Positions 46,356 to 57,507 of a stretch of DNA of 64,000 nucleotides are shown in pieces. The stretch spans positions 2,294,001-2,358,000 of the forward strand of contig SRSI01000004.1 in NCBI GenBank assembly GCA_005656395.1, in the 5' to 3' direction. Each line of letters begins with the position of its first letter. Positions within the stretch are counted from its first letter, which is position 1. The translations under genes were made by a program, and so were the position numbers. Source of the stretch: Strongyloides papillosus. Its lineage: Eukaryota; Nematoda; Chromadorea; Rhabditida; Strongyloididae. The notes beneath the pieces are model-generated. The model was not told where the DNA came from, did not search any database, and saw only the letters and a program-made list of their open reading frames with translations.

Positions 46356-48300
46356 TTAATTCATGGCAATTTTCTTAAAATTATCAATTAATGATTCCCT
46401 AGATGTCTTAATATTTGGATAATTTTTTACCAATTTCTCTGTATCAAGAGCACAATTTCCTTTTGTTCTTAAAATTTCTTTTCCTTTCTCAGAATCTTTA
46501 GTAATAACACTGTAGTCTGGAAGGTTATTATCTACATACTTTTTGTATAATTGTAAAATTTCATGTAAACTAATTGGTTCAGGATTGACAAGATTTATAT
46601 TACCACCAAATCTTTTTTCCATTAATGTGACAAGTGCAGCAATACAATCAGGAAGAATTGTAATTGATACAGGAAGGTCAAATATTTGATTGTATTTTAT
46701 TATCTTGCTCAATAAATTACGATCTTCATCCAATTTAAAATTTAATGGTAATGTTATTCTGGCATTGATAATTTCTGAATTTTTATAGGAACCAACCATT
46801 CGATCAGTAAATCCTTTTACAACAGAATATGAATTGCCAAAAAATGTCGGAAGATCTACGAGAAATAAATCCATATTATTAAAAATAAAATAACCTACCA
46901 TCATCTCCAAAACCTTTACCTCCAATTGGATGTTCCTCATCATAGGCAAATAAATATCCTGTTCCTATGTAAGTAAAATGAATAGATTCTTTTTTGCAAA
47001 TCTCAGCTAATACAATTGCACTATATAAATTATCACGTACATTTTCATATGTCTTCTCTGGACCACCTTCTAAATATTCAATTGTTTTAAATTCTCCACC
47101 ATGAGTTCTTCCTGTACTACATAAAACATGGGTTGGAGTTAATGAAATTAATTCTTCAATTACTTCAGAATCTTTATCAAAACCAGGTTTTTTATTTGCC
47201 AAAACACATGGAATATTTTTATTCTCAAAATACTCAACAAATTGCTTTCCAACCCATCCTTTACCACCATAAATAACAACCTTCATTTTTGCTGATTTAT
47301 CAATACCTTTAATATGTGATGAAACAACTTTACTAATTCCTTCACTAAATTCTGTTTTTGGCTTCCATCCTAATTCTTCATCTGCTTTAGTAATATCTAT
47401 AAGATATCTTAAATCATTATATGGTCTATCAGGGATGGAAACAAATTCAACAGGTGTTTTTTGTCTATTTAATTGTTTATCAACTTCTTTTTGAATAGTA
47501 TAGGCTAAGTCAATAACATTCATCTCAAAATATGTTCCTAAATTATATATTTCTCCAATGTTTCCTCTTTCAGTAGCAGCAACAATACCTTCAGCAGCAT
47601 CATCAACATATAACCATGAACGTAGTTGTTTTCCTTCCCCTTGAATGGTGAATTTTTTTTTCTCTATTGCAAGAGAAATAAAACGTGGTACAATTTTTAC
47701 ATCCCATTGATTTGGTCCATAAATATTATTTATTCTCAACAGAACAATTGGTAGCTTGTATGTTTGTAAATATACTTGAACATACATTTCACATGCTGAT
47801 TTAGTTGCAGCATATGGATTACCTGGTAATTGATTACTTGTTTCTTTTTTTCCTTTCTCCTCTTTTGATAAATCCGAATCCCCATAAACTTCATCTGTAC
47901 TAATATATGTAAATCTTTTTATTTTTCCATATGAGCGGACAGCATCAGCAAATTTAATAAAACTAATAACATTATTTTCAATAGCCTCATTTGGATCAGA
48001 ATAACATCTTGTTGATGTACAATCAGCAGCAAAATGAATTATTGTATCAATTTCATGGTTAATTAATGATTCCTTTATAATAAAATCATTTTTAATATCA
48101 GTTGTTATAAGATGATATCTTTGGGACTCCTGAATTTCTTTTTTAATATAATGTATATCACTATTTAAAATTAATTTGTCCACGTTAACAATTTTGACAT
48201 CAGGCCATGCATTAAAAATATAGTTGATAAAATTTGATCCTATAAATCCGCATCCACCTGTTACCATAACATTTTTAGGAATATAATTTTTGTCTAACAT
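46356..48300 (-). CDS. Bifunctional NDP-glucose 4,6-dehydratase / epimerase-reductase (rhamnose synthase type)
   Basis: Exon 1 (46899..48300) and exon 2 (46356..46855), with a 43 bp phase-1 intron, encode 633 residues. The N-terminal half is a short-chain dehydratase of the RmlB/TGDS kind: NAD motif TGGCGFIGSNF (14-24), STDEVYG and catalytic YAATK. The C-terminal half starts at ~341 with a second Rossmann motif (YGGKGWVGKQ), has CSTGRTHGG and ATG-like TGYLFAYD, and a second Y-x3-K (YSVVK). It matches the 3,5-epimerase/4-keto-reductase (NRS/ER) half of plant RHM enzymes. Expected reaction: NDP-glucose to NDP-4-keto-6-deoxyglucose and on to an NDP-rhamnose-like sugar, in the cytosol. Nematodes are known to make rhamnose with RML proteins, where it serves cuticle and surface-coat needs. 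Whether both halves are active cannot be read from sequence alone. Confidence 0.9.
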
Positions 48301-48640
48301 TATTAGAAAAATAATTCACCAATTAAAATAAGGAATTGTTTTCTATATAACCTAATTCTCTTCTTTTATATTCGTAATATTTAATCGATTTTATCAAAGA
48401 TTTTTATCACTTCAAAAAGGTCAAGGTAATGATATTTTTAATACAAATATATAGGATAAAATTTTCTCTATATATAATAATTAGTTATTTTTTAGTTATA
48501 AGAATATAATTAATTAAATTAAGATAAAATGTTTAATTTACGATACATTTTTGTATAAATATAATATAATGATATTTTTTTTAAAATTATAACAGACCTT
48601 ATTTCATCAAAATATTATAAAATAAAATTTTATCGCTAAT
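48301..48640. other. Short intergenic spacer
   Basis: 340 bp of AT-rich DNA between two minus-strand genes; presumed 3' UTR of the TLC gene and promoter of the dehydratase gene. Nothing else seen. Confidence 0.4.
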
Positions 48641-49493
48641 TTATTCTTTCTTGTATTCTGTTTGAGCATTATCCCTATCAATAGATACAAATATTCTAAC
48701 TTTCTCACAAAGAAATCCATCACTTGCTAGTAAACGGAAGATAAGTATAGTATTGAAAATTATAAAAAATAAACCACCATAAAATCCAACGTTAAAATAG
48801 AATGGATGAACAAGATTTTTGTTAATTAAAATAAATGATATTTGCCATACCTGTACTCCAAATCGAAAAATTAAACATCTAAAAGAACATTAAAAATAAT
48901 ACATAATCAACATACGTAATAACATTAATGATTTGAATAATTCTATGATTTTCACAATTATCTTTAGCATACCCAGAAATCATTGATATTGTACGAATGT
49001 GTAGAAAAATACTGCTAACTTCCATTAACAATGCCCAAAAAGCATATAATTGAAATTTTCCACTAAATATTGAGCATGAAAAAACAAAAATTGATGTAGT
49101 ATGATGGATAAATAACTCTACAGTATATTTATTTTGTTCGTTCATGGTTATATTTATTAAATCATAGGTAAAATAGGCTAAAGAAAAAAATAATACGTGA
49201 TTTGCCCAATTTTGATACCAATGAATAATTTCAAAAAACATTTCATAAGGATGGAGAAAAGTAAATATTAAAGCAAATAAACCAGTAACAGTTGCATGGA
49301 AAAGTGACATAGATAAATTTTCAAGTCTATATTTTTTAAAACCTGTATATTTTTGCCAAAAATATTTTTTAATAAATCTTCCATTGATAAAAAAAAATAA
49401 TAGGTAGGTAAGATATGGAATATAAAATGAAGAAGTTAGACATTTTTCCCATTCTGGAAGCATAAATTCACCATTACCAAATATTTTTGTCAT
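48641..49493 (-). CDS. TLC-domain multi-pass membrane protein (TLCD1/2-like)
   Basis: Exon 1 48916..49493 and exon 2 48641..48878, joined by a 37 bp phase-2 intron, give 271 residues with about six hydrophobic segments. The TRAM-LAG1-CLN8 core is visible: YFTYDLINI, then the HH pair in ELFIHHTTSIFVF, then ALLMEVSSIFLHIRTI. These three motifs in this order are typical of TLCD1/TLCD2-type proteins, which affect membrane phospholipid composition and fluidity. The length fits that group (~250-320) and is shorter than true ceramide synthases, which also carry a longer Lag1 motif with DD. The C-terminal tail is charged and ends YKKE. A 24 bp intron reading was considered, but the GTATGT donor gives the better frame. 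Confidence 0.85.
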
Positions 49494-50354
49494 TTTTTGA
49501 TATACCTAAATGTATAAAAAAACTAAAAATATTATTAACTTGATAATCTTTTTTGTTATATAAAAATACAATCGCGGGATTTAAATTTATAATATAAAAG
49601 TTATATTACAATGATAGAAGTATGAAGAGAGACATTTAACAATGCTAGTTTTAATAATTTTAAAATATGGTCTGATTTTATTGCTGGTAAAACAATTTAT
49701 ATAAAACTCAATGATGATGTTAAAAAGTAGAAAATATTATAACTTTTATAATTGGATTGACGAAAATATATAATTAACGGTTATTATGTATAAAAGATTG
49801 TTTATTTATATGATATTTAATAAGATTTTTTTTACACTATGGTAATTACTAACTAATTGATTGTAATTTAGTTTCAAACAAAATTTTCAAAAAAGCTATA
49901 GATATAGTAATAAAAGTATAATTATGCATTGTAAAATAAAATTATAAAGTTTTTAATACTGAATTATTATTTGATTTTATCAAGAATAGAGGTTCTTATT
50001 ACATTCATTTATTACTTATTATAATATAACAGTTTAAAGAACCTACATAACAATAGCTTTATATTATATTTAAATGTATTTACCAGAGAGTTTAGTTTAA
50101 AACAAACATTAGTAATGTATGTTTAAAAATGAAACTAAATTTATAATAAGGCATTATTGATAATAGTTCTTATCATTTTCTCAAATGTATTAATTTAAAA
50201 AAAAATATTTAGTAAATTTGTTAGGAATTTTCCCATTGATATTAAATTATAATACGATATATTTTTATTTTTCAAAAACAGTCACTTGTTAAGTATAGAA
50301 TAGTTTAATTTATATAAAAAATTTTTAATCCGAATTTTAAAAAAATTAAAATCA
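49494..50354. other. Intergenic spacer
   Basis: About 860 bp, AT-rich, between the TLC gene and the bZIP gene (both minus strand). No gene, repeat or RNA recognised. Confidence 0.45.
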
Positions 50355-51429
50355 TCAATCCCTATTATTAATTAAGATGCTTTCAATTAATTTGATTTCT
50401 TTTTCAAGCATAGCTACCTGTTTCTTTAATAAAGTATTTTTCTCTTTTACCAAATCAATTTCTTTGTCAAATTTTTTTTTAGCCTCCTTTTGACGTTGAC
50501 GATACCTAGCAGCTGCTTCGTTATTTTGTTGGCGTTTCCTTTGAAGGATGGCCTCTGGTGACTCTTGTTTTTGTATTTGATTTTTTGATACATTATTTTT
50601 ATTTGAATGTGTTAACAAAGGAAAAACTGTTGACTCTTTCATTGTTGCAATAACAATTTTTATAATCTGTTCCAAATTCATATTTTGATTTATATTAATA
50701 TATGGTGTTATATATTCTGTTATTCTTTGGGCTACCTGATTGTTAAGTTCAACGTTTTGATATTGTGACCCTGGTGATTTTACTACTTGTTGTGGTGAGT
50801 GATAATTAAATACGAAGTTATTATTGTCTTGTGGTAATGATTGTAAAGTTAAATTTGTATTGTCATGGGAATTCATTACTGTATAAGTAGACTCAAAGCT
50901 CGGAATATTTATATTTTGATTGTAATATGGATTTTCATCATTTGGATATTTTGTATGCTCAAATTCAGCACTCTCTGTTATAATTTCATTATAAATCTCC
51001 TGTGGAGACATAATATCTGTTTGCATATCATCATTATTAACAATTAAAAGGTTATTTTCACAATCACTAGTTAAGGATAGTGGAGGCTTATATATATCTG
51101 TATTAATATCATTACTTAATGGTGTACAATTTAACTGATTTGATTGATTTTGAAGATAGATATTCGATGTATTACTAGGCACTTCATTAGTGCATTGCGG
51201 TATTTGCGAATTTGATACCATCCTTTCATCGATTTCATTATAACGTACAAATGGCCCTCTATAGTTGTACCTCGGTGAATCTCCATAGCCTAGAACAATA
51301 TATATAAAAAAAATGAACAATAATATATTACATACATTGATTATGATTTTTTGTTTTTAATCTTACATTAAAAATACTAGAAAAAAAGGACCTTTGGATG
51401 AATTCATCAGCAGATGGTGGTGCAGCCAT
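50355..51429 (-). CDS. ATF4/ATF5-type bZIP transcription factor
   Basis: The main exon is 50355..51289. With a first exon 51378..51429 (ATG at 51429, donor GTATTT) the frame is continuous and the product has 328 residues. The C-terminal ~60 residues form the bZIP: basic region with NNEAAARYRQRQKEAKKK, where the N-x-x-A-A-x-R-Y-R pattern is typical of ATF4/ATF5, then a leucine zipper (LVKEKNTLLKKQVAMLEKEI). The rest is acidic and rich in N, Q, S and P, like a trans-activation region, with no other domain. Family role: nuclear factor of the integrated stress response and amino-acid metabolism. An alternative, stronger donor 11 bases downstream (GTAAGA, exon to 51367) puts the first ATG out of frame, in which case translation of the factor would start at ATG 51221 (288 residues). 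Confidence 0.85.
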
Positions 51430-51439
51430 TTTACATTAA
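51131..51439 (-). promoter_or_regulatory. Possible uORF control region of the ATF4-like mRNA
   Basis: Upstream of the 51429 ATG, the leader contains ATGTAA, a start followed directly by a stop, separated by one base from the next ATG. If the GTAAGA donor (intron 51290..51366) is used, the 51429 ATG opens a 73-codon frame ending at TAA 51131-51133. That frame overlaps the factor's own ATG (51221) by ~90 bases, out of frame. A short uORF plus a longer overlapping uORF is how ATF4 mRNA is kept silent until eIF2 is phosphorylated. Confidence 0.45.
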
Positions 51440-54400
51440 TTGATATATTTTCATTTGTTTTAAAAAAAACTACCACAAATGAAAGGTAATAAAAATTAAT
51501 TTTCTAATTAACAAATATTCACAATTTGAATAAAATTCTCCTTCGACTAAAATTTATTATGTAGCACATATATGTTCTTATCATCAATTCAATATTTTTT
51601 GATAAGTAAAATCAATGGCTATCTTGATTTCACCTAATACAAATAAAAAAAAAGTAATTATTATTCTTATCAACATGCATCTTATTATTTAATATGGTGA
51701 TAAAAAAGAATACACTGTAAATATGGAAATTTGTTTTTAGTTTTTAAGAAAATAAATGAAAACTAATGCAATTTTCTAGATGTTTAATAATTAGATAAAA
51801 GTAATCCCTTAATTTTAATGTATGCATATTAAAAATAATTGCTTTGTAAAGTATTTTTGCATAACTTTGTAACAAGAATGTTATAATTCTTAATATCAGT
51901 TTGAACTTTGAAACATTGATTATTTGTTCATTGCTCATTTATATATTTTTTTCTATATAATTTTTATATTTTTTTATTTATTATATTTTGTAATGTAAAA
52001 CTTGTTCTATCAGTTTACAAAACTATATTTTATATTACTCATTCTATCATTACGATATTTTATAATTTAAAAAAACAATTATATTGTAAATGTTTATTTA
52101 ACTTTTTGACATATAGTATATGCAAAAAATATAATAACTGTCATTTTTGTTTTTGTTTTGTTTTATAAGCAGGTGCTCTTATAAATTTTATAATACAGAT
52201 GTTTTGTCACTTTTTTAAAGTAAATAGGTGAATTCTAACTGATTTTTATCGTCACAAGTAAACCAAAAACACATATGGCTTAATCTGATTTTTATTTACA
52301 TAATTTCTAAAATTATTATTTTATTAAAATAAAGGAATCTATTTAGTCATCAAAATAGTTTATTTTAAAAAAAATCTTATTTGTATAAAATACTCTATTA
52401 TTGCAATATGTATAAAATCAAAAATATTTAGTACATTAAAGTGACGTTGTCTTGGAATGGAACAATTGTATTATTTTGTGCGGTTATTTCAACATTTAAT
52501 TTGATATACTTCAATGATATTAATAATACATCTCTTCATCATAATAATATATCCATAGATTAAACCTAAATAGTTATATATAATCATGTCGTTTTTTATA
52601 TATTAACATTACTTTTTATATACATTCATTAAAATCTTAAAAATCAATGGCATATATATTTATTTCAGTGTGATATACGTTTTGAAATAGTAAGCACAAA
52701 TTATATTTTAAACCACCTTATTATTTGTTTCATTAAAATCCTTTAAAAAGTTGTGAAATGATATTGATTTTAATTTAAGTCTATAAATCTTGTTCTTTTA
52801 ATTTATTTTAAATAATATAATTTTTCTATACATTTTTTTTTGATACAATTAAATAGATATAAATAACTACTTTTTAAACAATAAATAAAAGTTTATAGGT
52901 TAGATCGCTTCAAAATATACTAAAATTTTATCATATGATTGAATATTTTCTACATGCTTAACTTTTAACATTTTGAGTATGAATAAAATGTATATAATTA
53001 TTTATCATATCAATGAGTTAATCTGATAAATATACTTACATTTAAAAGTCAAATGGTTTTACTATGGTGGTTAATTAAATGGTTATACTAAAAGGTCAAT
53101 CATATATTATATATTTCCTATATAGTTACAATAATACAAAAGATTTTTATATAATTATCTTTACAAATACTTTGTGTAAAATAAAAATTCAAACAATTTA
53201 AATTTTTACAACACATAATCATTATTACTATTTTCATAGATCGTGTTCTCCTTTATTTTCATTTTTAACTAACTGACTACAAAGACTGTTTACAATTATA
53301 ATATTTGATATTTCTCTTTAAAATATATTATATAAAATATATATTTTCTTGCTTCTACTAATGTTAGATTTGTTATATAATATATTTTTAATAGATCTAT
53401 AATTTTCTATTTATTTAATTATTTAGAACCTTTTGATTTATAAAATTTTAATACATTTGATTCATTTAAAAATATATACTATTTCAATGTACAATTGAAA
53501 CTGTTTTACTAAAATATAAGTAAAAAGATTAATCACTACCATTTATCCAGTCATTTAACAGTGAGGTAATGAAAAGGTTTAAGAAATATAATTTGAGTTA
53601 CAATTGTATTATAAGCTGTATTATTGTCCAATCATAGTATATTGATAATATTGTTACAGAAAAGAAACGATTATTTCTTGAATACTTTTGTCATATATCG
53701 TTATATACTAATACCTCACCTATCAAAAAGATACTTCTATGTCATTTTAAATACCAATATCTATAACATTTTCTCCATCATCTTCTAGTTTTACAAATAT
53801 AACAGAAAATAGAAAAGTAATATCATTATAGATTTTTAAATAATAAATTATAATTTGATATCACTGTATATTATGTTATTTCCAATTTATCTTGTATCTA
53901 ATATTTTTCTTTACAACTATATTACTCATTAAAAATGACATACAATATCATACACATTTATAGTCATATTTTTCATCTTAATATTACTCATGATTATTCA
54001 TACCTTTATTACATATTTTAAAATCATCTTATTTAAAAAAAACAACTTTTAAATATTTTAATCTCATTATTTGTCAAACTTTGAGCATCCCTAAAAAATT
54101 TACCAATAAATATGTTTCATCTTCAACTTTCTCATTCATTGTTGACACTCTAAATATAACAACTTTGGGAATACGTCACTTTGCTGGATTTCTTAACTTT
54201 CATACGTGGTAAAATGTATCATTTTATAAATAACGATAAAAACCTATCGTTATGATCTAGTTATATCTGATAACTTTTTTTATACATAGATTATTTTATA
54301 TGTCACCAAAAAATTTTATATGTTATTTTATTACTAAAAATATATAATGACTTAATTAAGAGCTATCATTTTATTTTAAATTATAGGCCGATGAAAATTG

Positions 54401-54487
54401 TTGTTTAGAAGATATTATATATAAGCAATTAACAAAATACCACGTTGAACAATTAATTTTTATTAACAAACTAAAATTTAAACTATT
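51440..54487. other. 3 kb intergenic region
   Basis: Divergent spacer between the bZIP gene (-) and wsp-1 (+). Very AT-rich with no convincing exon; the minus frame 51744..51938 has no coding character. Both promoters should lie here. Confidence 0.45.
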
Positions 54488-57400
54488 ATGATGTCTAATT
54501 ATTCTTTGGCACAAAATAATTATTATCAAAAATCGGTACCCTCAAGTTATATTCAGAACAATGATATGTATCAAAAAGGTTATGGAACAATGCAAAAATC
54601 ACGACGTCTGCAAAATAATGGTTCAAAAATACTAAAAGACGAGGAAAATCAAACACTCTTTAGGCTCTGTGGACCAAATGCAATTTCACTAGCTGCCGGT
54701 GTATGCCAATTACTTCGTTCTTCACCAAAGCCAAATTCAGTTTGGGAAGTTGTATCACCAGGAGTCATTGTTTTTTGTAAAGATTATGAACGACGTTTGT
54801 ACTGTTTGAGGTTATATTGTTTAGCAAGAGAAGAACTAATATGGGAACAAATTATGTACGTTTTTGTTTTACACAATTATTTATTTTAACTAATTTTAGG
54901 TATGTTAATTTTATGCCAGAATATTTATGGAATAAGAAAAATATGCTTGTTTTTGAGGGTGAAAAGTGCATGTTTTGTCTTAACTTTACAAGTGATGCAG
55001 AAGCGGGAATATTCTATGATCATTTTCAAAGGCGCCTCATGAAAGAGAAAGAAAACGGTAAGTATTATTGAGCAAACTAGATTTTTACTAGGAAAAAAAA
55101 TTTATACTTTAAACTAAAAATGTAAACATATATATTACTAGATGTTATGCCGACATTTATGAATTCTAGTTTTATAATAGAATTAATACCCTAGTTAAAT
55201 TTGTTTTTCCTTTATTCTTAGAGTTTATTTTTTCTTACATTTTCACATTGATTTAAATCATGCGAAACAATAATTGTTTACTTAAGACAATTAATAGTGT
55301 CTAGTTGTAAGTACACAAAACAATACAAATAAAATGAAAATGTGAGATAAGTCTTTTTAAATTTATTATGTAATATTAAATTTTTTATTGAAAAAAAAGT
55401 TTGAAACATTCTAAATTTTTCCTATGTTACATCAGTAACGTCTAGAAATTTTATAATACCACAATTTTACTTACTTTCTATTTATGTATATTTAAGTAAT
55501 ATGGAAAACTCTAATAACCTCCAATTATTCCCTAACAAAAGAAATTTACATACCGTTAAAACATCCAGGAATTTTCCGGCAACTTCTTTCGTCGCTTATC
55601 AAAGAAATTATATTCCTAGTGATAATATTCAATTTACTACTTTATCAAACATGAAAATATTTCCTCAGAAAATTCCAAAGAATTTTTATTATTCAAATAT
55701 TCCAAATAAACATCATCCTGAAAGCTTAGTTAATACACCATCACGGTGGACACCATCAAAGAAAAGATTATTAGTATATAGAAATAAGCCTCAAAGACAG
55801 GTATTTCTTAATACCACTCCTAAAAATATAAATCTTTTCCCTTATAACAACTGTAATATTAATACATGCCATATTCCTTCTAAAGTAAATGAAAATAAGC
55901 AATATTTTAATGGTAGCATCAAAACCTTTAGTAATAATATTAATAATAGTTTCTCCAATAATATATATTCAAAAAAAACGAACTTTTTTAAATTTCGTAT
56001 GGTACAATCGTTGATAGATAAATTTAGAATACAAAAATATTTTGTATATTGTAAAAAAAATAATAATTCAAAATTCGGTAATAAATTAATATATTTAAAT
56101 ATAATTTTTTTTCTAAATTTCTCTTTTTCTAGCAGCTAAGGCTACAAAATCTCAAGATATTAAACTGCAAAATACTAATCAAGGATCAGTTATATCTCAT
56201 TCAACAGGAATATCTGCTATGGGCGCTGTTCCATTTTACTCACCAACACAAAAAACTTCAACACTATTTGGAAATGGAAAGGATGAAAAGAAAGGTAAAA
56301 AGAAGGAGAAAGGAAGGAAAATATGTAAGGAAGACATCTCATTTCCATCAAACTTCCAACGTATCGCTCATATAGGATTTGACCAACATTCTGGTTTTCA
56401 ACATACTGTCTCTGATAGCAGTGCAATAGACGATTCTGTTAAAGATGTCATTAAGGCAGCTGGTTTTAATCCAGATAACATGAATCATGATGAAATTAAA
56501 TTTGCAAAGGAGTTTGTCAGTAATTACGATCCATTCGATCCAAATAAATACAGAAGTTCATCAAATGATCCTTTTAATGCATGGGGAGATGTTCCATCAA
56601 TTAATAGATATTCAACATCGCAAACGAATTACCACGAATCTTCTTACAATCCACCTGTAACTCATAAGAAAAATATGGCACCAGTTCCAGCTTATAATGT
56701 AAAAAGTAACACCCCAAACTATTACAATTCTAACCAGTACCCACATAATATTCAAACATCACAACCTGTACAAGGAAAATATTACAATGATTTTAACAAT
56801 TCAACCCAAAGAACAACACCTGCTCCACCACCACCTATTAGAAAGGATATTAATAATTTTCAAAATGAGATTAGTGGAAAGGCTACTAACAATGATATGA
56901 TGCCTATTCGTACAGCACCGACTGCTCCAAAAAGACCAACAAATATGCCACCACCTCCACCAGTGAAATCAAATAGACCTCCACCACCACCACCTGTGTT
57001 ACAAAGTCTTAATCCAATTTCAACAAAACAATCACCAGCACCAACAATACCATCATCAGGTGGATCATGTGCACCACCACCGCCACCTCTACCACCACCA
57101 GGGTTACTTAAAAACCCCACATCACCACAAAGTAAGTTTTTTAAAAATCAAGTTATTGATATTTTATTTTAGAACCTCAACCGCCTACCAATAATGGTCG
57201 TGGTGATTTGTTAGCTGAAATTCAAAATGGTAAAACTTTAAGAAAGGTTGAACAAAATTCGTCTGAAGGAGGGAAAACCAATAACACTCGTGATGATTTG
57301 TTAGCTCAAATACAGAGAGGAACCAACTTAAGACATGTTGAATCATCAGATAATGAGGTTCAAAATCGCAAATCTAGTACTAATATTTATCAAGCTGAAG

Positions 57401-57507
57401 GAATTGCTGGCGCTTTAGCACGTGCGTTAGAAGAAAGAAGAAAAAATATGGTTGCATCTGATAGCGAAGATTCTGTATCTGATAATGATGAATGGGACTC
57501 TGATTAA
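54488..57507 (+). CDS. wsp-1: WASP/N-WASP actin nucleation-promoting factor
   Basis: Long isoform exons: 54488..54855, 54900..55057, 56133..57131, 57173..57507; 619 residues. Order of parts: N-terminal WH1/EVH1 domain (~50-175, binds WIP-type partners), a basic KKGKKKEKGRK patch (~227-237, phosphoinositide binding), a CRIB/GTPase-binding motif (ISFPSNFQ…H..GFD, ~244-258, Cdc42), and a long proline-rich region with PPPPP runs (SH3/profilin). Two WH2 motifs (GDLLAEIQNGKTLRKV and DDLLAQIQRGTNLRHV) and an acidic tail ending DNDEWDSD (Arp2/3) finish it. Family role: autoinhibited activator of Arp2/3 branching downstream of Cdc42. Two WH2 motifs match N-WASP. The 1,075 bp intron between exons 2 and 3 holds a likely alternative first exon. 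The acceptor of exon 3 is a tandem AGCAG, so one alanine may be optional. Confidence 0.95.
55501..56077 (+). CDS. wsp-1: Alternative first exon of wsp-1 (WH1-less isoform)
   Basis: An open frame from ATG 55501 runs 192 codons to a donor at 56078 (TTCG|GTAATA). It ends in phase 1, exactly the phase of the wsp-1 exon at 56133, and the resulting 55 bp intron is typical here. The product would have 636 residues, with a novel N/K/P/S-rich N-terminus instead of WH1 and all of the CRIB, proline-rich, WH2 and acidic parts. Composition is clearly non-random (many N, P, K, F, few stops over 640 bases). C. elegans wsp-1 has a comparable WH1-lacking form with its own first exon. Sequence beyond 56077 in this frame is intron. 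Confidence 0.65.

Noticed and set aside
51744..51938. Minus-strand 64-codon frame upstream of the bZIP gene
   Set aside because: No coding character, no splice partners, AT-driven composition.
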